Part shown: piece after piece, positions 1 through 6,936 of the stretch
Position numbering within the stretch: position 1 is the first letter of the stretch
How the letters are laid out: each line of letters opens with the position of its first letter
Position numbers and translations under genes: made by a program
Notes under the pieces: model-generated
What the model was told of the DNA's origin: nothing
The model's input: only the letters and a program-made list of their open reading frames with translations
The model's database searches: none
From: an uncultured Clostridia bacterium
Lineage (GTDB): Bacteria; Bacillota; Clostridia; Oscillospirales; Oscillospiraceae
DNA: 10,604 bases
Reading direction: 5' to 3'
Assembly (NCBI GenBank): GCA_937893605.1
Contig: CALBGG010000086.1
Location: 1 to 10,604, forward strand

Positions 1-878
1 GTCACCGTCAGCGGGATCTTCACCGTTTCGCCGTTTTCGGCCTTATCCCAAAGCTTTTTGGCCTCATCGGCGTCAAACTCGATGCCGACGCGGCTCTCGG
101 TAGCCTTCTGCGTCTCGGGATCGTACTTTGCGTCGAGCACCTCGGCGCAGATCTCCTCGTGCAGCTTGTCGAAATCCGGCTCGGCGGCGCTGTCGGAAGA
201 AACGTCGTAGTTTACGCCGACGCTTCCGTCGGCGAAAGCGCGCACGATGATATCGCAGAGCTTATCTTCATCGACATCCGCCGTATCCGCGCCCTTTATC
301 AGCTTGAGAACGGCGTTTTCCTCGTCGATCTCATAGCCCTTGCCCATGCGCTCGTTGTAATCGGCAAGCGCCTTATCCACCGCCTTGCGAACACCGTCGG
401 CATTGGCGGCTTTCATTATATCGCCCTGCGTAACAGAGCCCGTTATGCACTTAAAATAGCACACAAGGTCGTTTATCGGATCTCCCGAATGGCCGTAGTC
501 ATAGGCTGCCTGCGCAGCCTCCGCGCAGCTCATGTCCGTTCCCGCCTCGGCGGCGGTGACGGTGAATTTAAAGCCGCCGGGGAGCGTGACCTCGACAGAG
601 CCCGTATCGACGCTCCAGTGTTCGTCCTCAAGCTTTGCAGCGGCGTCGGAAACGCGCATATCGCCGATAACGACACCGCCGAGCGTGAGGTTAGGATGTA
701 TCTTATCCGATCGCCCGACAAGATAGCCGCCGCCGAAGGCGGCCGCCGCGAGGACGACGCAGACGATGAGAATTATCAGCACCGCCTTTTTCGCGCCGCC
801 TGAGCTCTTGGCCTTTGCCTTTTTCGCGCTCTCGGTCTTGCTTGCCTTTTTCGGAGCTTCGTGCTTACCCTTTGCCAT
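1..878 (-). CDS. VanW/YoaR-family membrane-anchored wall protein (partial, C-terminus outside the window)
   Basis: The first 292 residues are visible; the frame runs off the left edge. Residues 1-31 are a Lys/Ala-rich cytosolic tail, and residues 32-54 form one membrane helix (KKAVLIILIVCVVLAAAAFG), so the rest should lie outside the cell. Residues about 60-85 (HPNLTLGGVVIGDMRVSDAA) match the repeat start typical of VanW/YoaR proteins. Near residues 264-292 the FDADEAKKLW...ENGETVKIPLTV pattern matches the putative peptidoglycan-binding domain (PG_binding_4) that precedes the VanW domain. The VanW domain itself would lie beyond the window. The biochemical role of this family is poorly known; wall association is inference. 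The ATG at 878-876 has an AGGGG ribosome site 7 bases upstream. It lies 13 bases after the hemW stop, so the two are probably co-transcribed. Family assignment is fairly secure from motif pattern, not from a search. Confidence 0.75.
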   Translation of the reverse strand, partial: MAKGKHEAPKKASKTESAKKAKAKSSGGAKKAVLIILIVCVVLAAAAFGGGYLVGRSDKIHPNLTLGGVVIGDMRVSDAAAKLEDEHWSVDTGSVEVTLPGGFKFTVTAAEAGTDMSCAEAAQAAYDYGHSGDPINDLVCYFKCITGSVTQGDIMKAANADGVRKAVDKALADYNERMGKGYEIDEENAVLKLIKGADTADVDEDKLCDIIVRAFADGSVGVNYDVSSDSAAEPDFDKLHEEICAEVLDAKYDPETQKATESRVGIEFDADEAKKLWDKAENGETVKIPLTV

Positions 879-891
879 GGCAATACCCCTG

Positions 892-2148
892 TCAGTTCAT
901 TTTGTTCCGGTAAACGGAGGTGAAGCGTTCATACTCGCCCTGCGGGAGCTCCTGCTTCTTCTCCTGCCGGTAAGCTGCGCGCATCCAGGGGTTGTTCTCA
1001 ACCTTTGCGCCTGTCTGCGCCTCCAGAACGGCGTTAATGAGGATGTTTGAAATAAGAAATCCCGCCGGGGTCAGATGCCAGCGCTCGCCGCTTCGCTCTG
1101 CCCAGCCCTTTCTTTCAAACAGCTCGAAGGTCTCCTCGATCGGAGCCCAGTCGCTGCGGTATATTCTATGGTATTCCTGCTCGGATATGCCGTGCGATAG
1201 ACGCATGCCGAGCATAAGATACTCCGTCGCTTTCTGGATGGGCACGATCTTCTCGTACTCGTCGATTATCATGCTGTCGCCCACAACGGCGGAGATATAT
1301 TTGTCGATATCGCGCACATAGCTGTACCGCACGCCGCCGACGCACGAGTGTGCGCCCGGGCCGAAGCCCATATAGTCGCCCAGCTGCCAGTATTTCAGAT
1401 TGTGCCGCGATTCATAGCCGGGGATGGCGAAATTTGATATCTCATACTGCTCGAGGCCGTATTGCGCCAGTGTATCGACTGCGTACAGGTACATATCGGC
1501 CTGCTCGTCCTCGTCGGGAATCAGCGGCGAGCCGAGATAGCTGCGGTACATGGGCGTGCCCTCCTCAAGCTTGAGGCCGTAGCAGGAAAGATGCTCCGGG
1601 TGCAGCTCAAGCGCACGCGAGAGCGTCTCGGCCCAGTCGCCGCGCGTCTGGCTCGGCAGACCGTAGATGAGGTCGAGGCTCACGTTTTCAAAGCCGGCCT
1701 CGCGCGCGGTGTCAACGGCTATCTCCGCCTGGCGGAAATTGTGCCGCCGGCCTATGATCTTGAGAATGTCGTTATTGGCCGACTGCACGCCTACAGAGAG
1801 CCTGTTGACCCCTTCCGAGCGCAGAAGCTTCAGCTCGTCAAGCCTCGTCGTGTCGGGGTTTACCTCAACTGTGATCTCCGAATCAAGGCGCACGTTGCCC
1901 ATGCGCTTTAATTCGTCAAGGATCTCAACTATGCGCTTTGCGCCGTAGCAGCTTGGCGTTCCGCCTCCGATGTAGATGCTGTCGATCTCGTAGCTGCTCA
2001 TCGCCTCGGCCGACTCGCTTATGTGCGACAAAAGGGCCGACTGATAGTCGGGCATGCGCTGCCTGCCGCCTGCGATAGAGTAAAAATCGCAGTAGCCGCA
2101 TTTTGACACGCAGAACGGTATGTGAATGTAAACTCCCAGTTTATCCAT
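892..2148 (-). CDS. hemW: HemW, radical SAM heme chaperone (coproporphyrinogen oxidase-like)
   Basis: HemW is a cytosolic radical-SAM protein related to HemN that binds heme and is thought to deliver it to respiratory enzymes. The 418-residue product opens with GVYIHIPFCVSKCGYCDFYS; the CX3CX2C iron-sulfur ligands are Cys13, Cys17 and Cys20. GGGTPS (61-66), EVNPDT (95-100), GVNRLSVGVQS (113-123) and DLIYGLPSQT (159-168) are the usual SAM-binding and barrel motifs. A HemN_C-like region ends near residue 378 at GFLISNILINAVLEAQ. The ligand motif continues with Asp-Phe as in HemW, not Gly-Cys as in true HemN, so oxidase activity is unlikely. Two oddities: a charged tail of about 40 residues follows the normal family end, and the ATG lacks a clear ribosome site, with a small hairpin (2159-2172) just upstream. 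The start is fixed by family alignment, because HemW begins right before this motif. Confidence 0.92.
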   Translation of the reverse strand: MDKLGVYIHIPFCVSKCGYCDFYSIAGGRQRMPDYQSALLSHISESAEAMSSYEIDSIYIGGGTPSCYGAKRIVEILDELKRMGNVRLDSEITVEVNPDTTRLDELKLLRSEGVNRLSVGVQSANNDILKIIGRRHNFRQAEIAVDTAREAGFENVSLDLIYGLPSQTRGDWAETLSRALELHPEHLSCYGLKLEEGTPMYRSYLGSPLIPDEDEQADMYLYAVDTLAQYGLEQYEISNFAIPGYESRHNLKYWQLGDYMGFGPGAHSCVGGVRYSYVRDIDKYISAVVGDSMIIDEYEKIVPIQKATEYLMLGMRLSHGISEQEYHRIYRSDWAPIEETFELFERKGWAERSGERWHLTPAGFLISNILINAVLEAQTGAKVENNPWMRAAYRQEKKQELPQGEYERFTSVYRNKMN

Positions 2149-2158
2149 GCTTTTCAGA

Positions 2159-2172
2159 GGCGCTTTGGCGCC
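2159..2172 (-). other. Small hairpin just upstream of the hemW start
   Basis: GGCGC-TTTG-GCGCC is a perfect 5-bp stem with a 4-base loop, ending 10 bases before the hemW ATG, where a ribosome site would be expected. No AGGAG-like sequence lies between the hairpin and the ATG. It may affect hemW translation, but a stem this short may also be chance. Confidence 0.35.
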
Positions 2173-2179
2173 GTTCCTA

Positions 2180-2207
2180 TAAATATTTGCTGTGCCCTGT
2201 TTTGCAA
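2180..2207 (-). promoter_or_regulatory. Weak candidate promoter for hemW
   Basis: On the minus strand, TTGCAA (2207-2202) is followed after 16 bases by TATTTA (2185-2180), about 30 bases before the hemW ATG. The match to sigma-A boxes is partial. hemW lies 277 bases from htpG, so a promoter of its own is plausible, but this pair is only the best visible candidate. Confidence 0.25.
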
Positions 2208-2245
2208 GCTGACAGCTGTATGTGTGCGCTTTGCGCGCAGATTTA

Positions 2246-2312
2246 ATTCCACCTCATCCGTCGGCTTGCGCCGACACCTTCCCCTCGAAGGGGAAGGCAG
2301 GGGTGCAGGCAA
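2246..2312. repeat. Double-hairpin intergenic element (ACCTCATCCGTC ... CACCTTCCCC type)
   Basis: After ATTCCACCTCATCC come two adjacent perfect hairpins. The first is GTCGGC-TTGC-GCCGAC (2260-2265 with 2270-2275). The second is a 9-bp stem, CCTTCCCCT-CGA-AGGGGAAGG (2277-2285 with 2289-2297). Neither is followed by a T run, so it is not an obvious intrinsic terminator. From memory, elements with this wording and layout occur many times in intergenic regions of gut Clostridia; their function is not known to me. Only one copy is seen here. It fills part of the htpG-hemW gap. Confidence 0.6.
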
Positions 2313-2346
2313 ATTTTCGCACTAAATCAAAACTATTTTACGTTGC

Positions 2347-2425
2347 GCGAAACGCTGCGGTTCATTCCGGTGTTTCGATACCGGGCAACCGCAATCACCG
2401 TATCCGTGACAGCGTCAAATCGCCT
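2347..2425. repeat. Degenerate relative of the 4479-4573 palindromic element, downstream of htpG
   Basis: Bases 2373-2395 match the right arm of the palindrome at 4522-4544 at 21 of 23 positions. The following stretch up to the htpG stop is also similar (shared CGTATC, ACAGC). The left arm here is decayed: only TGCGGTT/AACCGCA and a CCGG/CCGG block can still pair. CGAAAC (about 2350) with GTTTCG (2372-2377) gives an alternative pairing. The element ends 30 bases from the htpG stop, almost the same distance as the other copy from its gene. The left boundary is uncertain. Confidence 0.55.
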
Positions 2426-4348
2426 TTAAAAAAGACTGCAAACGAGGTCGGCGTAGGCGGTGGGATCTTCGATCTCGACGCCGGCGATGAGCTCGGACTG
2501 TGCGTAGAGTATCTTTGAAAGCTTTGCGGCTCTGTCCTTATCGCCGTCGTCATAGGCCTTCTTTATGGCAAGGTAGGCCGGATGCGCGGCGTTGAGCTCG
2601 AGCACGCGGTCGGCGCGCAGCTTGCGCATCTCCTCGCTCGGGCCGTTGCGGAAATACTTTTCCATCTCCAGCGTGAAGCCGCCGGTCGAGGTCAGGCAGC
2701 AGGCAGAGGAAACGAGCTTGCTTGAAAGCGTTACCTGCTTGAGCTTCTCGTCGCCGATGCTGTCGCGTATGAAGTCGAGCACTTCCTTGTTCTCGACGAC
2801 CTTTTCCTCCGCGGCCTTTTTCTCCTCCTCGGTCTGGAAGCCGAGATCCTCGGTCAGAACGTTTACAAAGCCCTTGCCCTCGTACATGCGCAGCTGCATC
2901 AAAACCGTCTCGTCGATGGGGTGGTCGAGATAGAGTATCTCATAGCCGCGCGAGCGAACCTCCTCGCACTGAGGCAGAGCCATTGCGTGCTTTACGGTGT
3001 CGGCCGAGGCGTAGTAGATTGCCTTCTGGCTTTCGGGCATAGCATCGACGTACTCCTTGAGCGAGCGCATGGACTCCTCGGAGGTGTAGAATATGAGCAG
3101 ATCCTTGAGGAAATCGGTGTAGCGGCCGTACTCATCGCAGACGCCGCACTTGATATGAATGCCGAAGTTCTTCCAGAATGTCTCATACTTCGGGCGATCC
3201 TCGCGCATCATTTTTTCAAGCTCGGCCTTTATCTTCTTTTCGAGGTTCTGGCCGATGACCTTTAGCTGACGGTTGTGCTGAAGTATCTCGCGCGAGATGT
3301 TCAGGCTCAGGTCGGGCGAATCGACGACTCCGCGCACAAACTCGAAATAGTCGTGCAGCAGCTTGTCGCAGTTTTCCATGATAAGCACGCCGTTGCAGTA
3401 GAGCTTAATGCCCTTCTTCGTCGCGCCGGATATGCCGTTGTCGATATCCTTGCCGGGGATGAACAGCATCGCCTTGTATGACACAACGCCCTCGGCGTTT
3501 ATTCTCAAAACCGCCGCGGGGTCGGTCTGATCGCGGTTTGTTTCCTTATACCACTCGACGCACTCCTCGTCGGTGACCTCGGTCTTGGCGCGCTGCCAGA
3601 TGGGCACCATGGAGTTCACGGTCTCGGGAGAGGTGACGTTTACGGTGTGCATGATGGGCTTGCCGTCGGCATCCTCCTCGCCTGTGGGCTGCTGCTCCTG
3701 ACGGGTGATGTCCATGACTATCGGCCAGCGGACATAGTCGGAGTACTTCTTGACCAGCGCCTTGAGCTTCCATATCTCAAGGTACGAGCCGTAGATCTCC
3801 TCGTCGGTGTCCTGCTTTATGTGCATGATGACGTCCGTGCCGGGCTTATATTTGTCACACTCGGTGACGGTGTAGCCGTCGGCTCCGGCGCTCTCCCATT
3901 TGACGCCCTTTTCCTCGCCGTATTTCTTCGTGATAACGGTTACCTTGTCGGATACCATGAAGGCCGAGTAGAAGCCCACGCCGAACTGGCCGATGATGGA
4001 TATATCGTCTTTTTCCGCCTCTTCGGCGCTCATGTCGTTTTTGAATTTGAGCGATCCGCTCTTTGCGATGACGCCGAGGTTCTTTTCGACCTCCTCCTGA
4101 CTCATGCCGATGCCGTTGTCGGACACGGTGATGGTGCGTGCGTCCTTATCGACTGTTATGCGGATGCGGTAATCGGCTCTGTCAAGTCCGACCTTGTCGT
4201 CCGTCAGCGAGATGTAGCAAAGCTTGTCTATCGCGTCGGACGCGTTGGAGATGATCTCTCTGAGGAATATCTCCTTGTTGGTGTAGATCGAGTTGATCAT
4301 GAGGTCAAGCAGGCGCTTGCTCTCTGCCTTGAATTGTTTTTTAGCCAT
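2426..4348 (-). CDS. htpG: HtpG, bacterial Hsp90 molecular chaperone
   Basis: HtpG is a cytosolic, ATP-driven dimeric chaperone that remodels client proteins, often with the DnaK system. From the chosen ATG the product is 640 residues, close to the usual length of about 620-640. The N-terminal GHKL ATPase is clear: FLREIISNASDAIDKL (28-43, catalytic Glu31 and Mg-binding Asn35), SDNGIGMS (76-83, Asp77) and the lid loop GQFGVGFYSAFMV (120-132). The middle domain contains SLNISREILQ, with the conserved Arg, and LKVIGQNLEKKI. The C-terminal dimerisation region ends EIEDPTAYADLVCSLF. The frame stays open to a TTG at 4354, but GGAGG at 4357-4361 sits 8 bases from the ATG at 4348 and only 2 from the TTG, so the ATG is preferred. 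The gene has its own sigma-A-like promoter and a leader inverted repeat, suggesting separate control from the kinase gene upstream. Confidence 0.97.
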   Translation of the reverse strand: MAKKQFKAESKRLLDLMINSIYTNKEIFLREIISNASDAIDKLCYISLTDDKVGLDRADYRIRITVDKDARTITVSDNGIGMSQEEVEKNLGVIAKSGSLKFKNDMSAEEAEKDDISIIGQFGVGFYSAFMVSDKVTVITKKYGEEKGVKWESAGADGYTVTECDKYKPGTDVIMHIKQDTDEEIYGSYLEIWKLKALVKKYSDYVRWPIVMDITRQEQQPTGEEDADGKPIMHTVNVTSPETVNSMVPIWQRAKTEVTDEECVEWYKETNRDQTDPAAVLRINAEGVVSYKAMLFIPGKDIDNGISGATKKGIKLYCNGVLIMENCDKLLHDYFEFVRGVVDSPDLSLNISREILQHNRQLKVIGQNLEKKIKAELEKMMREDRPKYETFWKNFGIHIKCGVCDEYGRYTDFLKDLLIFYTSEESMRSLKEYVDAMPESQKAIYYASADTVKHAMALPQCEEVRSRGYEILYLDHPIDETVLMQLRMYEGKGFVNVLTEDLGFQTEEEKKAAEEKVVENKEVLDFIRDSIGDEKLKQVTLSSKLVSSACCLTSTGGFTLEMEKYFRNGPSEEMRKLRADRVLELNAAHPAYLAIKKAYDDGDKDRAAKLSKILYAQSELIAGVEIEDPTAYADLVCSLF

Positions 4349-4356
4349 GTTCAAAA

Positions 4357-4361
4357 CCTCC
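4357..4361 (-). promoter_or_regulatory. Ribosome binding site that sets the htpG start
   Basis: GGAGG on the minus strand lies 8 bases before the ATG at 4348. It is only 2 bases from the in-frame TTG at 4354, too close to serve it. Confidence 0.85.
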
Positions 4362-4375
4362 GTTTACCTTACGGC

Positions 4376-4396
4376 TGCCCTTGCGCGGCAAGGGCA
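4376..4396 (-). promoter_or_regulatory. Inverted repeat in the htpG leader, candidate operator or RNA hairpin
   Basis: TGCCCTTGC-GCG-GCAAGGGCA is a perfect 9-bp inverted repeat with a 3-base centre. It lies about 15 bases downstream of the -10 box and about 14 bases upstream of the ribosome site of htpG. It is not the CIRCE operator (TTAGCACTC-N9-GAGTGCTAA) and does not match the HspR or CtsR consensus as I know them. As RNA it would be a stable stem; there is no T run after it. It could be a repressor site or a leader hairpin. Confidence 0.5.
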
Positions 4397-4410
4397 AATT
4401 ATAATAGTTT

Positions 4411-4438
4411 ATTATACCACAATATCAGCACATTTCAA
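4411..4438 (-). promoter_or_regulatory. Sigma-A-type promoter of htpG
   Basis: On the minus strand, TTGAAA (4438-4433) is followed after 16 bases by a perfect TATAAT (4416-4411). A TGG just before the latter makes an extended -10 (TGNTATAAT). An A-rich run (AAAAAAG) lies just upstream of the -35. Transcription would begin near 4404, ahead of the inverted repeat at 4376-4396. Confidence 0.75.
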
Positions 4439-4478
4439 TCTTTTTTAGAGGCGAACCGACGCAGCTGCGGATAGATTT

Positions 4479-4544
4479 ATTGCGGTCGCCCGGTACCGAA
4501 GCTTCCGACGAAAGCGTGAAACTTCGATACCGGGCGACCGCAAT
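4479..4544. repeat. Long near-perfect palindrome downstream of the histidine kinase gene
   Basis: Arms of 23 bases (4479-4501 and 4522-4544) are complementary at 22 positions, and the one mismatch becomes a G-U pair in the minus-strand RNA. The 20-base loop can itself pair a little (TTC..ACG with CGT..GAA). No T run follows on either strand, so it is a poor fit to a classic intrinsic terminator. It would still form a very stable stem in the 3' end of the kinase transcript, 29 bases after the stop. A diverged relative lies at the same position after htpG (2347-2425), suggesting a dispersed REP-like element. Confidence 0.75.
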
Positions 4545-4573
4545 ATGCGTATCGGTACAGCCTGAATGCGCTA

Positions 4574-6223
4574 TTAAAAAGAAACGGTGATCGTCGTGCC
4601 CTTATCGGGGACGGATGCGACGGATATCTTCGCGTTGTGCAGAGCCGCGGCGTGCTTTACTATCGAAAGGCCGAGACCCGTTCCGCCGACCTCCTTGGAG
4701 TGGCTCTTATCGACGCGGTAGAAGCGCTCGAAAATGCGCTGCTGTTCTTCGGGCGGTATGCCGATGCCGTTATCCTCAACTGTCAGCAGCGTTTTTGCGC
4801 CCTCGCGGCGGACGTTTACACGGGCAAAGCCGCCCGGACGGTTGTATTTTATCGCGTTCTCGCAGAGATTATGGACTATTGCGGCCAAAAGCTGCGGTAT
4901 GCCGTTTATAACGACGCTCTCACCGGAGACCGTGAGCGCAACGCCGGCATCCTCCGCGGCCTGCGAAAGATTACCGGCCTCGCGCCGCGCTATGGCGAGA
5001 AGATCGACATTCTCGCGCTGCATATCCTCCGCGCCCTCGTCCAGGTGCGAAAGCTTTATGATGTCATCTATAAGCGCGATCATGCGCTTGGACTCGGACT
5101 GAATCTGACTGAGGAAATGCGGCACATCCTCGGGCTTTACGATGCCGTTGGCCAAAAGCTCCGCGCAGCCGGATATGGTATGCAGCGGCGATTTAAGCTC
5201 GTGCGAGACGTTTGCGGAGAACTCGCGCCGCAGCTGCTCGCCCTTTTCCTTCTCGGTCGTGTCGAGCATCAGAAGCGCGGCGCCCGCGACCCTGTCGCCG
5301 GAGGTGACGGGGCTTGCGTACAGCCTGTAGCTCACGCCGCCGAGGGTGATGTGCGCCTCGCCGTGCTCACCGTCGAGCGCTTTTTCGACCGTCTCGCGCA
5401 GCCGGGGCTCCTCGCTGAGCGTGCGTATGTCCTTTCCTATGCAGTAGCTCCCGATATTCAGCGCCTTAGTCGCGGCCTTGTTTATGCTAAGGACGCTGCC
5501 CTGCTCGTTGAGCAGCACAAGCCCCTCGGTCATGCTGCCGGTTATGGCGTCGAACTCGTCGCGGCGTCGGCACAGCTCCTTTTCCTGCTCGCGCAGCTGA
5601 TTCTGCTGGCTTTTGAGCTTGTCTGTCAACGGGGCGAGCTCGGGATAGGTCTCGATCTTGTCCGCGTTGTCAAGGCTCATTTCGTTTAACGGCTTTACGA
5701 TGCGCTTTGCCATGCGCGAGGATAGCAGCAGCGACAGCAAAAGCGCCAGAAGCGCAATGATTATGACAGGCTGTATCATGCCGAGGATAAGCGTCAGCGG
5801 TGTGTACTGTGTGTCGGAAATGCGGACGACCGTGCCGTCGGAAAGGCGGTCTGCCGAGTAAAGCTGGCGCTCCATGAGCGTTGTCGAGTATCGCATGCTC
5901 TCGCCGTGGCCGGTTTTTAGCGCCTGCCGGACCTCCTCGCGGTCGGCGTGGTTTTCCATGCCCGACTGCTCGGCCCGGCTGTCGTACAGCACCGTGCCGT
6001 CGGAGGCGATCCATGTTATGCGGCAGCCGTCTATGTCCAGATCGTCAAGGTAGCTCTCGCCGGCGGTCTCCAGCCCCTGTGCGGCAAGATGCGTCTGCAT
6101 GTTCAGCTGATCCATCTGCTTATTTGAAAAGTATTCGTACAATACGCCCGTTATCAGCACGAACGACGCCAGAAGTATGACGGCGGCGACCGTGAATATC
6201 GAGCGGAAGATGCGTTTTGTCAT
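4574..6223 (-). CDS. phoR: PhoR-type sensor histidine kinase
   Basis: This is a membrane sensor kinase that should phosphorylate the response regulator encoded just before it. The product is 549 residues. It has a membrane helix (about 9-28), an extracellular sensor region (about 31-142), a second helix (about 143-168) and a HAMP-like linker (RMAKRIVKPLNEMS). A PAS domain follows (about 220-325, ITGSMTEGLVLLNEQGSVLS). The phosphoacceptor is His341 in FSANVSHELKSPL. The ATPase has an N-box HNLCENAIKYN (451-461), a G1 box DNGIGIP (484-490), an F-box (RIFERFYRVD) and a G2 box GGTGLGLS (513-520). All key residues are present. The ATG at 6223 overlaps the regulator stop as ATGA and has GGAGG 7 bases upstream. 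The open frame runs 44 residues further, but only as an out-of-frame reading of the regulator gene. The PhoR name rests on architecture and context; the stimulus is not shown. Confidence 0.93.
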   Translation of the reverse strand: MTKRIFRSIFTVAAVILLASFVLITGVLYEYFSNKQMDQLNMQTHLAAQGLETAGESYLDDLDIDGCRITWIASDGTVLYDSRAEQSGMENHADREEVRQALKTGHGESMRYSTTLMERQLYSADRLSDGTVVRISDTQYTPLTLILGMIQPVIIIALLALLLSLLLSSRMAKRIVKPLNEMSLDNADKIETYPELAPLTDKLKSQQNQLREQEKELCRRRDEFDAITGSMTEGLVLLNEQGSVLSINKAATKALNIGSYCIGKDIRTLSEEPRLRETVEKALDGEHGEAHITLGGVSYRLYASPVTSGDRVAGAALLMLDTTEKEKGEQLRREFSANVSHELKSPLHTISGCAELLANGIVKPEDVPHFLSQIQSESKRMIALIDDIIKLSHLDEGAEDMQRENVDLLAIARREAGNLSQAAEDAGVALTVSGESVVINGIPQLLAAIVHNLCENAIKYNRPGGFARVNVRREGAKTLLTVEDNGIGIPPEEQQRIFERFYRVDKSHSKEVGGTGLGLSIVKHAAALHNAKISVASVPDKGTTITVSF

Positions 6224-6900
6224 GCCTTCTCCTCCATTCGGTAGCCTACGCCGCGAACCGTGCGGATATATGCGCCGCACCGGCCGAGCTTCTGGCGCAG
6301 CGTGCCGACATGAACGTCCACGGTGCGCGTTTCGCCCAGAAAATCCTCGCACCACACGGCAGAGAGCAGCTGCTCGCGCGTGAAGGCGCGGCCGGGACTG
6401 GTCATGAAGGTGTGCAGCAGCTCATATTCCTTGAGTGTGAGCTGCACGCGCTGCCCGTCGGCGGTGACGGTGTGCTCCGACAGATTCATCTCAAGTCCGC
6501 CGATGCGCACGAGCTGCGGATTTGTATCCGCCGCCTTTCCGCTGCGGCGCAGCACCGCACGCACGCGCGAGGCCATCTCCATCATGCCGAAGGGCTTTGC
6601 AAGATAGTCGTCCGCGCCGAGATCAAGGCCGATTACCTTGTCGTACTCGTTGCCCTTGGCCGTGGCCATGATGACGGGGATATCAGCCGTGCGCGGATCG
6701 GCCTTCAGGTGCTTTAGTATGGAAATGCCGTCCTCGCCCGGGAGCATTATATCGAGCATTATGAGCTCGGGCACGGTGTCCGCGAGTGCCGAGTAAAATT
6801 CCTTTGCGCAGCCGAAGCCGGCGGCCTGAAAGCCGGAGGCGTTGAGCGTATATATCATGAGATCTCTGATGCCCGCGTCATCTTCAACACAAAATATCAT
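6220..6900 (-). CDS. phoP: PhoB/PhoP-type response regulator (OmpR family)
   Basis: This is a DNA-binding regulator, the partner of the adjacent kinase. From the chosen ATG it is 226 residues. The receiver domain has the acidic pair EDD near residues 6-8, the phosphoacceptor Asp50 (LIMLDIMLPGEDG), Thr80 (IMATAKG) and Lys102 (DDYLAKPF). The C-terminal winged helix (about 130-226) carries LTLKEYELLHTF, a recognition region around TRTVDVHVGTLRQKLG and the closing RTVRGVGYRM. GAGG at 6909-6912 is 8 bases from the ATG at 6900 but only 2 from the in-frame ATG at 6906, so the shorter form is preferred. The stop overlaps the kinase start (ATGA), implying translational coupling. TTTACA-like half-sites upstream suggest autoregulation by a Pho-type protein. 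The phoP/phoB identity is likely but not proven; other OmpR-family members look similar. Confidence 0.92.
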   Translation of the reverse strand: MIFCVEDDAGIRDLMIYTLNASGFQAAGFGCAKEFYSALADTVPELIMLDIMLPGEDGISILKHLKADPRTADIPVIMATAKGNEYDKVIGLDLGADDYLAKPFGMMEMASRVRAVLRRSGKAADTNPQLVRIGGLEMNLSEHTVTADGQRVQLTLKEYELLHTFMTSPGRAFTREQLLSAVWCEDFLGETRTVDVHVGTLRQKLGRCGAYIRTVRGVGYRMEEKA

Positions 6901-6908
6901 TGTCATTA

Positions 6909-6912
6909 CCTC
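6909..6912 (-). promoter_or_regulatory. Ribosome binding site that sets the response regulator start
   Basis: GAGG on the minus strand is 8 bases from the ATG at 6900 and 2 bases from the in-frame ATG at 6906, favouring the former. Confidence 0.6.
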
Positions 6913-6936
6913 AATATTACTTTGCTTTAATTTAAT

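Noticed and set aside
4349..4354. TTG start for htpG two codons upstream
   Set aside because: Only 2 bases from GGAGG; the ATG at 4348 has correct 8-base spacing.
4376..4396. CIRCE heat-shock operator
   Set aside because: The arms (TGCCCTTGC) and the 3-base centre do not match TTAGCACTC-N9-GAGTGCTAA.
3647..4474. 275-codon plus-strand frame opposite htpG, and similar ones at 159-803, 7134-7919 and 7897-8619
   Set aside because: All lie opposite clearly recognised minus-strand genes and show no family motifs; they are shadow frames.
4479..4544. Intrinsic terminator of the kinase operon
   Set aside because: The stem is strong but no T run follows on either strand, so it is listed as a repeat; a role in ending transcription is still possible.
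4637..5689. 350-codon open frame on the plus strand opposite the histidine kinase
   Set aside because: It is antisense to a gene with every kinase motif in place. G+C-rich third positions often open the opposite frame; no ribosome site or known domain is seen.
6224..6355. 44-residue N-terminal extension of the histidine kinase
   Set aside because: It is an Arg-rich out-of-frame reading of the response regulator gene. The ATGA overlap with a GGAGG site marks the true start at 6223.
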